Assembly: GCA_029783825.1 (NCBI GenBank)
Contig: JAREIK010003358.1
Location: 126,730-190,729 of the forward strand
Direction: 5' to 3'
DNA: 64,000 bases
Source of the DNA: Sapria himalayana
Lineage: Eukaryota > Streptophyta > Magnoliopsida > Malpighiales > Rafflesiaceae
The notes beneath the pieces are model-generated. The model was given only the letters and a program-made list of their open reading frames with translations, was not told where the DNA came from and did no database searches. This document shows, in pieces, positions 12,315-26,500 of this stretch. Position 1 is the first letter of the stretch. Every line of letters begins with the position of its first letter. A program made the position numbers and the translations under genes.

Positions 12315-14455
12315 ATGAAAATGCAATTGGCACAATCTAGCAATAAACGAAAAATACAATAAATTGAAGATGATCACATATCAAATGATCAAAGTACTGG
12401 TAAATCCAATCATCATTCTTTCACGAACCCTCCTATTGTTACGGTAGGTTCTTCGATTCCAATTGTAAAAGAAAGTCAAGGGACATCTGAACCTCAAGCT
12501 CATAAAAAGTATAAGTCTACTATTTGGGAAATTTATGAGATATTAGTTGATTCAGAGGGAAATGAAACTAGTAGGGCAGCTTGTATATAGTGTAATAAAG
12601 AATATTTGGCAAAAAGTGATCAAGGTACTTCGGGTTTATATAAATACTTGAGAAAGACTTGTAAAAAATTTCCTCACAAAAAAGAATTAATAGAAGCTCA
12701 CAAAGGTAAAGACAAATCACAATCTTTGTTGAGTTTCACTAAAGGTACTAGTTCAGAGAATAACAAATAAACTTATTGGCAATTTGATCAACAACTAGTT
12801 AAGGAGGATTTGGTGAAAATGATCATAAAAGATGAATTGCCTTTTTGTTTTGTTGAGAGGGATGAGTTTAAGGAGTTTTGTGAAGTTAGTGTGCCTCAAT
12901 TTAAAATTCCATCTATGCACTATATACGGAGGGATTGTTTTTCTTTGTTTGTAAAGGAAAAGAAGAAATTATTTGATAACATATCATATCATTGTTGTAG
13001 AGTTTCATTGACTACCGACACTTGGACTAGCATTCAAAATTTGTCTTATATATGTTTGACTGTTCATTTTATTGATTCTCAATGGAATATTCATAAAAGG
13101 CATTGAACTTTTGTGTAATTAAAAGTCATTCTAAAGTTAATATTAGAAATGTTATTGTGTTTTGCATGAATGAATGGGGTTTGAGATAGTTAATGTGCAT
13201 TATTGTTGACAATGCATCAAATAATGATGTTGCAGTTGAATAATTGAAAAAAACGCTTGTGAAGAAAAGTATTGTACCTTTTAGAGGCGAGCATTTTCAT
13301 ATGAGATGTTGTGCTCATATCCTAAACTTAAGTTCAGAGATGGCATTGCAGTAGTTGAAGGTGCTTTTCAAAAAATTAGAGGTGTGGTGAAATATGTGAG
13401 GAGCATTCTTAAAAGATTAGATATGTTTAAGTTATGTGTTGAAGAAGCAAACTTGACATATGGATCTTCATTGCTATTAGATTGTCCTACAAGATAGAAT
13501 TCAACTTATTTGATGCTACAAATTGATATAAAATATCAAAAAAGAATTTGATAAGTTGAAGGACAAAGACAAAAGATTTTTGAAGGAGTTTGGTTCAAAC
13601 GTTCCAACTAAGAGAGACTGAATAAACGCCAAAATTTTGGCTCGTTTCTTGAAAACTTTTTATGAGGTAACTTGTAAATTTTATGGCTCTTAATATTCTA
13701 CCTATAGTGTTTATTTTCCTCAGATTATTCGAATTTTGAAAAAAATTGAGCTCTGCAAAAATAGTAGAGATACAATGCTGTCTGTAATGGGTATGAAAAT
13801 GAGGCATAAATTCAACAAATATTGAGGTTCTCTTCAGTCAACAAATATTATGATTTTTGTAGAAGTAGTGTTGGATCCTAGATATGAGCTCAAATATCTA
13901 AAGGTTAAGTACATTTAGCATTTGGAGAGGAATTGGCTAAAAATTTGGAGAAAAGGTTATAAATGCTTTTAAATGAGATGATGGATGATTATAACGATTT
14001 AAATGAAGATGAATTAAAAGAAGATGATTTCTCTTCTATTGTGTTGAAGAAAAATGATGATTTATTTGATGGTAGTGATACTTATGTTGATGATTTTTTT
14101 TGTTGAATTGGAGAAATAACAAGTTGCAGCTTTGGAAGAGTTGGATAGGTACTTGGAAAACAAACTTGAAAAAAATAGAATTGATTTATATTTTCTAAAC
14201 TGGTGGAAGGTAAATGAGGTTAGGTATCCTTCTTTGGCAAATGTAGCAATAAATGTATTTGTTATCCAAGCATCTACTGTGGCCTACGAATCTACATTTA
14301 GCACTTGGGGGAGAACCTTAGATAAATTTAGGAGGTCTTTAACACTTATCACAGCTAAAGTTCTCATATGTCTACAAGATTAGTTGAGAAGCTCAAACAA
14401 ACCTATTGAAATTGAAGAATTAGTTAATGACCTTGATGATAATGAATCATGTTAG
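12315..14455 (+). pseudogene. hAT transposase pseudogene, copy 1
   Basis: This is a remnant of a BED-type hAT transposase, the DDE enzyme that cuts and rejoins the element ends. Reading from ATG 12315: a short basic leader, an in-frame stop at codon 16, then a BED-like finger (ACI-stop-CNK...GTSGLYKYLRKTC, near 12570-12665), in which the usual HL is YL so one zinc ligand is lost. The RNase-H-like core follows, with LTTDTWTS (first Asp at 13017-13019) and VDNASNND (second Asp at 13208-13210). The C-terminal hATC dimerisation region runs from 14132 with AYESTFS (Glu at 14288-14290). Stops at 12360, 12586 and 12767, a frameshift near 13105 and several more stops and shifts around 13490-14110 break the frame. 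The gene cannot make enzyme. Confidence 0.9.
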
Positions 14456-15406
14456 TATACAAATCTTGTAAATTTTAATTTCACTTTTACTTATTTTATT
14501 CATTCAATTTAATAAAATTATGGTTCAATTACAATTTTCTGAGCTATCACAAGATCCAAATATTCTTCCAACTATAGTTGTCCAACTAAATTTGGAATGA
14601 GTGTATTAAATTTTATAAGGTAATATTTTGTTTTTTTATTACTCTTTCAATTTAGAAATTTATGTCTACATGATTAACAAGTTTTAATCTTTGGTTGTCC
14701 TTCTATAGTGGAGGAAGAAAGGGAGGAGTTGTAGAAGAGATAATTAATTGGGTTTGGTTTTTTGTCGATATTCTGGGATGGACCTTTGAAATTATTATTA
14801 TCATGGTTGTTATTTGTTGTATTTTTTGTGTTAGATTAAGCTGCCTAATTTTAGCAATTACTTAAGTAGTAATTGCTGCTACCAATATTTGTGGTCATCT
14901 TTAGCTATTAGTTAATATTTTAAGTAATTGTTTAATAAAATGTAGTATTGCTATTATGGTTAATTTCACTCGGCTGAACAAAACCAACTTGTGACAAAAC
15001 AAAGAACCAAATTAAGTACACACTCGGTCCCGTTTTATTTTACATTTCTATCCTTTTCTGCACATCAAAGCTTTTGAAAAGGTAATGGAACTTGTTTGCA
15101 GTATTCAATCTATTTGACAAAACAAATTTGGCCCAATTTGAGTTTAAAAGATACATAACTAAGGAATATTAAATGGTACAAGAAAAGGTTTCGACATGAA
15201 CTAACTTGGCCGGTTTGAAGATAATAAATTGAAAAAAATGTCCGAACTTCATGCCATCCCGAACCCATTTTCTCCTACACAAAATCCCCGATCTACGTCC
15301 TGTGCTTTCCCAATATTTTCAACCTATGGGACGGGTCTGGATCTTCAAAAAAAAATCTCCGAACTATGGGAAGGGACTGGAGATTTGTAATCACCATCCC
15401 ATCCCG

Positions 15407-15431
15407 TCCCATGAGCACCACTAGCATTTAG
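15407..15431 (+). repeat. hAT copy 1 3' terminal inverted repeat plus target octamer
   Basis: Positions 15407-15423 are the terminal repeat (TCCCATGAGCACCACTA). Positions 15424-15431 read GCATTTAG, which in intact satellite monomers is the start of GCATTTAGTGGTTTATAG. The matching 5' octamer is gone with the deleted left end. Confidence 0.85.
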
Positions 15432-18400
15432 TGGTTTATAGGTTTTATTTTAAAAATAAAATAACAAAAAATTTATTTTTATTATTTTTTGATATTTTCA
15501 ATGGTTATAACCTTTGAAAATATAATAATTTTTAATTTTTTTTCAAATGTGAATACATTATTTAGTTATACTGATCATTATATTTATATATTATATAAAT
15601 TCAATATAAATAATTTTATTGATAAATATTCTAATAATAATCAAAAAGTAAATTAATAATCCATTAATAAAAAGATAGATATTAATTAAAATATAATTAC
15701 AAAACTTAAAATGATTCAGAAGCAAAGAAAAATATATTACTATATAATAATTTCTCGTTTTTTAATTTTTTCTTATTTTAATAAGTTTATCTATATTTTT
15801 TTAATGAAAAATAATTTATATAAATTATATTGTCTAAATCATAATTTATTTTGTAATTAATATTTATATAAAAATAAACAAATAAATAATTAAAATAAAT
15901 ATTTAAAATTATAATGAAAATAAAATGAGATTTATTATTATTTTGGTATACCAGTTTAATTTTAATTAGATCTGTCTAACTAATAATTTATTTTGTAATT
16001 AATATTTCTATAAAAATAAACTATTAAATAATTAAAATAAAAATTTTAAATTATATTAAATAAATATTAAAAAGAGATCTATGATTTATTATTAATGTAT
16101 AGCATTTTAATGGTTTAAGTATTTAGATATTTTGTCATTTGAAAATTTAGCGATTTATGTTTTTAGGCATTTATTGTTTTATAAGTTTTATTTAAACAAT
16201 AAAATAATAATAAAAAATTTATAGTTTTTTCTCATTTTCATAGGTTATAACCTTTGAAAATATAATAATATTTAAAATTTTTTTAAATGTAAATATAATA
16301 TTTTATTTACAATATTATTAATAATTATATATCATATAAAATAAATATAAACAATTTTATTGATAGATATAATAAAAATGATCAAAATTTAAATTAATAA
16401 ACTAATAATAAAAAGATAGAAATTAATTAAAAAATATTTACAAAACCCAAATTGATTCAAAATTAAAGTAAAATATATTACTAGATAATAATTTTAAATT
16501 TTTAAATTTTTACTTCTTTTTTGTGCGTATATATATTTTTTAATTGAAAATAAATTATTTAAATTATATTAGTCGCACTCATAATTTATTTTGTTATAAA
16601 TATTTCTATAAAAATAAACTAATAAATAATTAAAATGAATATTTACAATTATAATAAATAGAAATTAAAATTAGATTTATTATTTATTATGTATTATATA
16701 TCAGTTTAATGGTTATTGTATTTAGGCATTACGGGGTATAGAAGTTTACTTATTTAACTGTGTATGCATTTAGTAGTTTATAGGTTTTATTTAAAAAATA
16801 AAAAAAACAAAAATTTATTTTTATTATTTTTTGATATTTTCAAAGGTTATAACCTTAGAAAATATAATAATTTTTAATTTTTTTTCAAAAGTGAATTTAA
16901 TATTTAGTTATAATAATCATTATATTTATATATCATATAAATTCAATATAAACTATTTTATTGATAAATATTCTAATAATGATCAAAAAATAAAATTATT
17001 ATCTATTATTAATAAGATAGATATCAATTATAATATAATTACAAAACCTAAAATGATTCAGAAGCAAAGCAAAACATATTACTATATAATAATTTTTTGT
17101 TTTGAAATTTTTTTTTGTTTTAAAAAGTTTATCTATATTATGTTGATGAAAAATAATTTATATAAATTATATTTGTGTAACTCATAATTTATTTTGTAAT
17201 TAATATTTATATAAAAATAATCAAATAAATAATTAAATTTGAATATTTAAAATTAAAATTAAAAAAAATGAGATTTATTCTTTATTATTTAGGATATACC
17301 AGTTTAATTTAAATTAGATCTGTCTCACTAATAATTTATTTTGTAATTAATATTTCTATAAAAAAACTGATAAATAATTAAAATAAAATTTTAAAATTAT
17401 ACTGAATTAAAATTAAAATGAGATTTATGATTTATTATTAATCTTTACCAGTTTAATGGATTAATTATTTAGAGGTTTTGTTGTTTAGGAGTTTAGCAAT
17501 TTATGTTTTTAGGCTTTTTGTGGTTTATATGTTTTATTTATAAAAATAAAAAAACAATAAATTTATTTTTATTATTTTTTGATATTTTCAAATGTTATAA
17601 CCTTTCAAAATATAATAATTTTTAAATTTTTTTCAAAAGTGAATACAATCTTTAGTTAAAATAATCATTATATTTATATATCATATAAATTCAATATAAA
17701 CAATTTTATTAATAAATATTCCAATAATGATCAAAAAATAAATTAAAAATCTATTATTATTAATATAGATTTCAATAAAAAAAGATAGATATCAATTAAA
17801 ATATAATTATAAAACCTAAAATGATTCAGAAGCAAAGCAAAATATATTACTATATAATAATTTTTTATTTAGATTTTTTTTTTCTTTTAAAAAGTTTATC
17901 TATAATTTTTTGATGAAAAATAATATATATAAATTATATTTGTCAAACTCAATTTATTTTGTAATTAATATTTATATTAAATAATCAAATAAATTATTAA
18001 ATTGAATATTTAAAATTATAATGAAAAAAATGAGATTTATTATTTATTATTTAGGGTATACCGGTTTAATTTAAATTTTATTTGTCTCACTAAATATTTA
18101 TTTTGTTATTAATATTTTTATAAAAATAAACTGATAAATAATTAAAATAAAAATTTAAAATAATACTGAATAAAAATTAAAAAGAGATTTAAGATTTATT
18201 ATTAATGTATACCAATTTAAGAGTTTAAGTATTTAGAGGTTTTGTCCTATATGTGTTTAGTGATTCGTGTTTTTAGGCATTTAGTAGTTTATATGTTTTA
18301 TTTAAACAATAAAATAACAAAAAAAAAATTGTAATTTTTTGTCATTTTCATTGGTTTTAACCTTTGAAAATATAATAATATTTAAATTTTTTTGAAATGT

Positions 18401-21400
18401 GAATACAATATTTAGTTATAATAATTTTAATAATTATATATCATATAAATTCAATATAAATAATTTTATTGATAGATATTATAATAATGATCAAAAATTA
18501 AATTAATAAACTAATAATAATAAGATACATATTAATTAAAAAATATTTACAAAACCCAAATTGATTCAAAATTAAAGTAAAAAATATTATTGGATAATAA
18601 TTTATATTTTTTATATTTTTACTTCTTTTATAAGCGTATATATTTTTTTTATTAAAAATAAATTATTTAAATTATATTTGTTGCAATATTAAATTATTTT
18701 ATAATAATAATTTATATAAAAATAAACTAATAAATAATAAAAATGAATATTTCAAATTATAATAAATTTAAATAAAAATTTGATTTCTTAATTATTAAGT
18801 AGTATATAGCAGTTTAATGGTTTATGTATTTAGGCATTATGGGCTATAGGAATTTATTGATTTAACTATGTATGCATTTAGTGGTTTATAAGTTTTTTTT
18901 TTAAATAAAATAATAAAATTTTTAATTTTATTATTTTTTGATATTTTCAAAGGTTATAACCTTTGAAAATATAATAATTTTTAAATTTTTTTCAAAAGCG
19001 AATTCAATATTAAGTTATAAAAACATCATATTTATATATAATATAAATTCAATATAAACAATTTTAGTGATTAATATTCTAATAATGATCAAAAAATAAA
19101 TTAATAATCCATTATTAATAAGATTGATATCAATTAAAATATAATTACAAAACATTAAATGATTCATAAGCAAACCAAAATATATTACTATATAAAAATT
19201 TTTTGTTTTGAATTTTTTTTTATTTTAAAAAGTTTATCTATATTTTTTGATTAAAAATAATTTATATAAATTATATTTGTCTAACTCATAATTTATTTTG
19301 TAATTAATATTTATATAAAAATAAACAAATAAATAATTAAAATTAATATTTAAAATTATTATAAAAATTATGAGATTTATTAATTTTTATTTAGGGTATA
19401 CCTGTTCAATTTTAATTATATCTATCTCACTAATAATTTATTTCGTAATTAATATTTCTATAAAAATAAACTGATAAATAATTAAAATAAAAATTTTAAA
19501 TAATACCGAATAAAAATTAAAATGAGATTTATGAGTTTTTATTAATTTATACCAGTTTAATGGTTTAAGTATTTTGATGTGTTGTCATTTGAAAATTTAG
19601 CGATTTAATTTTTTAGGCATTTAGTTGTTTATAGGTTTTACTTAAACAATAAAATAATAATAAAAAATTTATAATTTTTTCTCATTTTCATAGGTTAAAC
19701 CATTGAAAATATAATAATATTTAAAATTTTTTTAAATGTAAATATAATATTTTAGTTATAATAATATTAATAATTATATATCATATAAATTAAATATAAA
19801 CAATTTTATTGATAGATATTATAATAATGATCAAACATCAAATTAATAAATTATTTATCAAAAGATATAAATTAATTAAAAAAATTTACAAAACGCAAAT
19901 TGATTCAAAATTAAAGTAAAATATATTACTGGATAATAATTTTAAATTTTTAAATTTTTACTTCTTTTATATGCGTATATATATTATTTCATTAAAAATA
20001 AATTATTTAAATTATATTTGTTGCACTCATAATTTATTTTGTAATAAATATTTCTATAAAAATAAATTAATAAATAATTAAAATGAATATTTAAAATTAT
20101 AATAAATATAAATATAAATTAGATTTATTATTTATTATGTATTATATATCAGTTTAATGGTTACTGTATTTAGGCATTACGGGGTCTAGGAGTTTACTTT
20201 TTAACTGTGTTTGCTATTTGTAATTTATAGGTCTTATTTAAAAATTAAAAAAACAAAAAAATTATTTTTATTATTTTTTGATATTTTCAAAGATTATAAC
20301 CTTAGAAAGTATAATAATTTTTTTAAATTTTTTTCAAAAGTGAATTCAATATTTAGTTATTATATTTATATATCATATAAATTCAATATAAATTATTCTA
20401 TTGATAGATATTCTAATAATGATCAAAAAATAAATTAATAATCTATTATTAATAAGATAGATATCAATTAAAATATAATAACTAAACCTAAATTGATTCA
20501 GAAGGAAAGCAAAATATATTACTATATAATAAATTTTTGTTTTGAAATTTTTTCTTCTTTTTATAAGTTTATCTATATTTTTTGATGAAAAATAATTTAT
20601 ATAAATTATATTTGTCTAACTCATAATTTATATTGTAATTAATATTTAATAAAAATAAACGAATAATTAATTAAAATGAATATTTTTAAATTGTAATGAA
20701 AAAAATAATATTGAGATTTATTATTTATTATTTAGGGTATACCAGTTTAAAAGGATTATCTATTTAGGGTTTTCGATATTTTGGAGTTATTGACTTAAGT
20801 GTTTAGGCATTTTGTAGTTTATAGTATTTATTTAAACAATGAAATAACAAAAATTTTTTTTTTGATATTTTCTCACATTTTAAATGTTTATAACCTTTGA
20901 AAATATAATAATTTTAATTTTTTTGAAAATGTGAATACAATATTTTGTAATAAGAATCATTATAATTATATATAATATAAACAAAATATATACAATTTTA
21001 TTAATAGATATGATATCAATTATGAAAAAATAAATTAATATGTTATTATTAATATGATAGATATAAATAAAAATATAATTGCAAAACCTAAAATGATTCA
21101 AAATCAAAGTAAAATTTATTACCAAATACTAATTTTTGTTTTTTAGTTTTTGCTTATTTTTATAAGTTAATATTTTATTTTTTGATGAAAAATAAAATAT
21201 TTAAAATATATTTAAGGTTTATGAGTTTAATGTTTTAACTATTTAGGGGCTTTTGTGTTAAAAAGTTTATAGATTTAAGTATTTAGGCATTTAGTGGTGT
21301 ATAAGTTTTATTTAAACAATGATATAACAAAAAATTTATTTTTATTTTTTTTTAATTTTTGAAGGTTATAACCTTAGAAAATATAAAAATTTCTAATTTT

Positions 21401-22223
21401 TTTTTGAAATGTAAATCTAATATTTAGTTATAATAATCTTAAAAAATATATGTTATTTAAATTCAATATAAATAATGACATTGCTAGATATTATAATAAT
21501 GATCAATAAATAAATTAATAAACTATTATTAATAAGATAGATATTATTTAAAATATATTTGCAAAATCTAAATTTATTCAAAATCAAAGTACATATTACT
21601 AAATAATAATTTTTTTTAATATTTTGCTTTTTTAATAAGTTTATATTTTTGTTATTAAAAATAAATTATTTAAATTATATTTGTCTTCCTCATAATTTAT
21701 TTTTTAATTTATAATTCTATCAAAATAAACTAATAAATAAATAAAATAAATATTTAAAATTATAATGAATACAAATAAAATTGAGATTTATTATTTATTA
21801 TTCAGGTTATACAAGTTTAATGGTTTAAGTATTTAGATGTTTTGGGGTTTAGACATTTAAGTGTTTATGCCTTAAGTGATTTTATCTAATTTTTGATGGT
21901 TATAACCTTTGAAAATATAATAATTTTTAATTTTTTTTAAATTTGAATATAATATTTAGTTATAATAATCTTGTTAATTATATATAATGTAAAATCAAAA
22001 TAAATAATTTTATTAATAGATATTATAATAATGATCAATAAATAAATTAATGAACTATTATTAATTAGAATTATATAAATTAAAATATAATTGCAAAATC
22101 TAAAATTATTCAAAATTAAATTAAAATAAATTACTAAAGAATAATATTTTGTTTTAAAAATTTTGCATCATTTTATGATCTTATATTTTTTTGATAAAAA
22201 ATAAATTATTTAAATTATATCCG
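15424..22223 (+). repeat. AT-rich satellite array, block 2
   Basis: Palindrome cores lie near 15505, 16246, 16847, 17596, 18359, 18952, 19695, 20295, 20890, 21366 and 21900. Much of the block alternates about 600 and 750 bp steps, giving a dimer of about 1.34 kb (15505 to 16847; 18952 to 20295). The first monomer shares private variants with the monomer right of hAT copy 2 (for example AATCCATTAATAA and ACAAAACTTAAAAT). I see no gene. Confidence 0.85.
18941..18972. repeat. Perfect 32-bp palindrome, best example of the monomer palindrome
   Basis: Centred on AAAGGTTATAACCTTT and extended on both sides by ATATTTTC/GAAAATAT with no mismatch. Nearly every monomer has this element at the same place, perfect or with one to three changes. 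It could form a hairpin or cruciform or bind a dimeric protein; that is inference. Confidence 0.9.
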
Positions 22224-24371
22224 TCTCTTTCAATCAAGAATCATAAAATTTATTTTATTAGCATGTCTAAGCCTTTTTTTTATATCCTCATGGATATGAA
22301 AAGTATCATTTCTTTCTTTTTATATTAAATGAGTTATGTATACAAGTTCACAATACCCAAAAAGGTGTAAATGAATCATATTCAAATGTATAAAAGGTTT
22401 TAATAATTGCTCAAAATATTAGTCTTGCATATTGACACTTGAGGTCACAAATCAAAGGAAAAAGACATAGTGATATTTCCAATCCCAAGAATTTTAGCTA
22501 TAGAAAATTATAAAGGGTAGTGCTCGAGCATTAACTATTTCTAGGGTCATCACTAAAGAATAATAGTTCATTCTAATACTATGAATAATATTTTATCTTG
22601 AGGAATGTCCAAAGTTACAATCATTCCTAGTGCAATGACTTTGGAATATAAAGATAAAATGCAAAGCTATGGTCATATCCAATACTGTGACCCAATATTA
22701 TAGTGATTAAATATGTATTAATGATCATTCTTAGTGCCATAACAATATGTTGAACAGAGAGACACAAGTTATGGCATATTCTCATCGATATGATTTTGTG
22801 TTCTAGAGACAAAATATACAATCATGACCATTACTAAAGCTATAATAATCTAAAGCAAGAAAGAGACTGAATCCATAACTCACCCCTTGAGTCATGACTT
22901 TGTGTTATATATACAAAAAGATAAATCTGTGACATTCCTAAAAGTTGTGATTTTCAATTTAAATTTAACACTTAGCCAATTGATTATAAAAGTGCAAAAC
23001 ATTAGATTTAGGATTTAGGGTTTATGGATTCGGGTTATAGTTTATGGTTTAAGGTTTTGGATTTAAAGTTTAGGGTTTATGATTATTTTTTGTTTTTTTT
23101 TGGAAAATACACTATTTATCATTTAGGCACACAACTTACAAGATACTAAAAAGCTGACTAATTTAGGCCAGCCCACCAAATCCTATGCACCTTAATGATT
23201 CTATGCATAAAATACATAAAAAAACATAATGCCTAATAATTTCAAGCGTACGACTACAACTAAAATCACCTGGCATTCCCTGACTTCAAAGTTGGCATTG
23301 AGTCATTATGTGTAATGCATTCTTTCCATTCGGATTTGTCCAAGCCTTTTGGAGGAACCTGAATGATGCACCATATTAAAACTAAGCAAATATATGATTG
23401 AGCATGTGGGTGACATGCAGTATCAAGCGCTTGCCTATGTCATTGCTATGCAATGGAATACATGTAAAACTGAATACCCATAAATCCACAAGTCCATATC
23501 TACGGCACTTTGTCAATTCATTCTCAGCTCTGAATTCCACATTCTTTTTCTCCAATGATCCTCAAAAAAAGTATCTCTTGGGTTAGAATGCTTCATCCTT
23601 GAGCTCCAAGAAGTGGCTGTATGTGGCACCGACAAAATATCAAAAAATATACATGCATCGGTGTGCATGTGTGATGAGGTCCATCTAATAGTCTAATTAT
23701 CTACGCGTACAACCAAGCTAGAATACAAGTAAAATTACAAAATGCTATAAAGATGGGTCTTCTGCTCCCGGGAGTGTAGCATCGCCTAATGTGTATTTAC
23801 AAAATGCATTAGTGGGCCCCACTTAGAGATACTCATGGGTCCAGTTGCCCTTATTGCATGCTACATAGGGAAAAGACAAGATTGTGTGGGTGAGTATGTA
23901 ATGATCCATCTCTACAAGTACATGGTGCATACAAATTCCAAAATACAAATAAGACTACAAACATAAACTACAAGTTTGAATCTTTCACTCCCGTTTTGCT
24001 AGTCTGGATTCCATTGCTTACTGGTCCTGCTTGGTGATGCTCTGGATTTTGCCAGCTCTCCAATTAATCCTGGATTACCCGCTACTCCTCTTGGACGATA
24101 GTTGGGTTGCCCTCTATGCTGCCTGATATGGCTAGTGGGACCCACTCCTAGCTACTCCTGGGTTTACTCCCGACCACTTTGCTCGGTCACGTCAGTTGTC
24201 TGTATATTATCATCCCGGCTTGCTAGTGGGGCCATCTAGAAGATGGTGGCCCATACTTCTGGCTGCTTCCAGGACTTGCTTGCCCCTCTAAATGCTACAC
24301 CAAAATGGACAAGAATATGTACATGTGTGTAATGTGGTTCGTCGCTATGTTTGTGTGGTGCAGCAGTCTCA
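22224..24371. repeat. Module B: dispersed segment, 5' truncated
   Basis: Second copy of the module. It starts at TCTCTTTCAATCAAG, equivalent to about position 427 of module A, so about 370 bp of the left end are missing. It carries the right-hand ~400 bp (23970-24371) that module A lacks. The left junction falls where satellite GTCTCAC and module CTCTCTTTC share TCTC, suggesting microhomology-mediated joining. The right end runs into satellite octamers (GGTTTAAGAGTTTAG), as in module C. The minus-strand AATAAA signal is damaged here by a small deletion near 23110. Confidence 0.85.
23004..23101. repeat. Telomere-like tract abutting poly(T), module B
   Basis: Positions 23004-23083 are TTTAGGG variants, including intact TTTAGGG units. 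Positions 23084-23101 are mostly T. The same order as in modules A and C is kept: telomere-like DNA, then the minus-strand A tail, then transcript-like sequence. Confidence 0.7.
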
Positions 24372-26495
24372 AGGTTTAAGAGTTTAGTAATTTAAGTATT
24401 TAGGTATTTTGTAGTTTATAGGTTTTATTTTAATAATTAAATAACAAAAAAATTATTTTATGATTTTTTCTCATTTTCAAGGTTATAACCATAGAAAATA
24501 TTATAATTTAAATTTTTTTTTCAAATGTTAATACAATATTGAATTATAATAATCATAAAAATTAAATATCATGTAAATTCAATATAAATAATTTTATTGA
24601 TAGATATTATAATTCTGATCATAAAATAGATTAATAAACTATTATTAATAAGATAGATATTAATTAAAATATATTTGCAAAACCTAAAACAATTCAAAAT
24701 CAAAGTAAAATATATTACAAAATAATAATTTTTTATTTTTAAATTCTTTATATTTTTTATAAGCTAATAAATTTTTTTAATGAAGATAAATTATTTAAAT
24801 TATATTTGTCTCATTCATAATTTTATTTTGCAATTAATATTTCTATAAAGATAAATGAATAAATAATTAAAATGAATATTAAAATTATAATAAATACAAA
24901 TAAAAATGAGATTTATGATTAATTATTTAGGGTATACCGGTTTAATGGTTAAAGTATTTATGAGTTTAGGAGTTTAGTGATTTATGTATTTAGGCATTTA
25001 GTTGTTTATATGTTTTATTTAAATAATGAAATAAACAAAAATTATTTTTCAAAATTTTTATCAATTTTGAAGGTTATAACCTTTATAAAAATAATAATTT
25101 TTAAATTTTTTCAATTGTGAATACAATATTTAGTTATGATAAACTAAATAATTATATATCATGTAAATTAAAAATAAACAATTTTATTGATAGATATTAA
25201 TAAACTTAATATAAATATAAATATAATAATGATCAAAAAATAAATTAATAAACTATTATTTATTAATAGATATTTATATATTATTTATAAATACTTAAAC
25301 CTTTAAAGATGGTTTAAATGTTTACGTATTTAAGATTTTTGTGGTTTTGGGGTCTAGGAGTTTAGTGATTAAAGCGTTTAGGCATTTAGTAGTTTATAGG
25401 TTTTTTATAAACAATAAAATAACAAAAAATTTATTTTTGTTATTTTATCTCATTTTCAAAGATGATAACCTTTAAAAATATAATAATTATTAAATTATTT
25501 TTAAATGTAAATATAATATTTAGTTATAATAATCTTTATAATTATATATCATCTAAATTCAATATAAACAATTTTATTGATAAATATTCTAATAATCATC
25601 AAAAAATAAATTAATAATCTATTATTAATAAGATAGATATAAATTAAAAATTTATTACAAAACCTAAAATGATTCTAAAACAAAGCAAAATATATCACTA
25701 TATAATAATTTTTTGTTTTGAATTTTTTTTCTTTTAAAAAGTTTATCTATATTTTTTTAATGAAAAATAAATATAAAAATTATTTTTGTCTAACTCAATT
25801 TATTTTGTAATTTATAATTATATAAAAATAAACGAATAAATAATTAAAATGAATATTTTAAATTATAATGAAAAAAATAATATTGAGATCTATTATTTAT
25901 TATTTAGGGTATACAAGTTTAAAATGATTTTCTATTTAGGGTTTTCGAGATTTTAGGTTTATTGATTTAAGTATTTAGGCATTTAGTGCTTTATAGGATT
26001 TATTTAAACAGTGAAATAAGAAAAAAAAATATTTTTGTTATTTTTTCACATTTTCAAAGATTATAACATTTGAAAATATAATAATTTAAAAATTTTTTTA
26101 AAATGTGAATAAAATATTTAGTAATAATTATCATTATAATTATATATAATATAAACTAATTATAAATAATTTTATTGATAGATATGATATCAATTATCAA
26201 AAAATAAATTAATAAACTATTATTAATATGATAGATATAAATTAAAATATAATTACAAAACCTAAAATGATTCAAAATCAATGTAAAATTTATTACTAAA
26301 TATTAATTTTTTGTTTATAAATTTTTACTTCTTTTTATAAAATTATATATTTTTTTTTATTAAAAGTAAATTATTAATATTATATTTGGCTGACTAATTA
26401 TTTATTTTGTAATTAATATTTATATAAAAAATAAAATATTTAAAATGAATATTTAAAATTATAATGAATACAAATTAAAATGAGATTTAAGATTT
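24372..26495 (+). repeat. AT-rich satellite array, block 3
   Basis: Monomers with cores near 24480, 25073, 25463 and 26063. The first three match, in order, those right of module C (46518, 47110, 47490). They share an aberrant junction at about 25265-25320 and 47300-47350, where a monomer is cut short by a TATTATTTATAAATACTT-like sequence before AAACCTTTAAAGATGG. The flank is therefore part of the duplicated unit. I see no gene. Confidence 0.85.
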
Positions 26496-26500
26496 ATTAT

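Larger units (their letters stand above)
11744..15423 (+). mobile_element. hAT transposon copy 1, 5' end deleted, non-autonomous remnant
   Basis: This matches the complete copy at 35569-39257 along its length with scattered differences. It starts at the equivalent of copy-2 position 35606, so the 5' terminal inverted repeat and about 37 bp are missing, together with about 100 bp of flanking satellite. The 3' terminal repeat (15407-15423, minus-strand TAGTGGTGCTCATGGGA) is present and followed by GCATTTAG, the same octamer that flanks copy 2. GC-rich subterminal TCCCGTCCC motifs occur near both ends. The inside holds a broken transposase gene. Confidence 0.9.

Noticed and set aside
16831..17187. 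118-codon ORF in the satellite
   Set aside because: Composition is almost only I, Y, N, F, K. It lies within a satellite monomer and equivalent monomers carry stops. It is a product of low GC.
20880..21125. Minus-strand ORFs rich in Ile/Tyr/Asn resembling membrane proteins (also near 31725, 41531, 48259, 53644, 57603, 61577)
   Set aside because: All fall at the same place in the monomer and come from its base composition. There is no conserved start or motif beyond the repeat itself.
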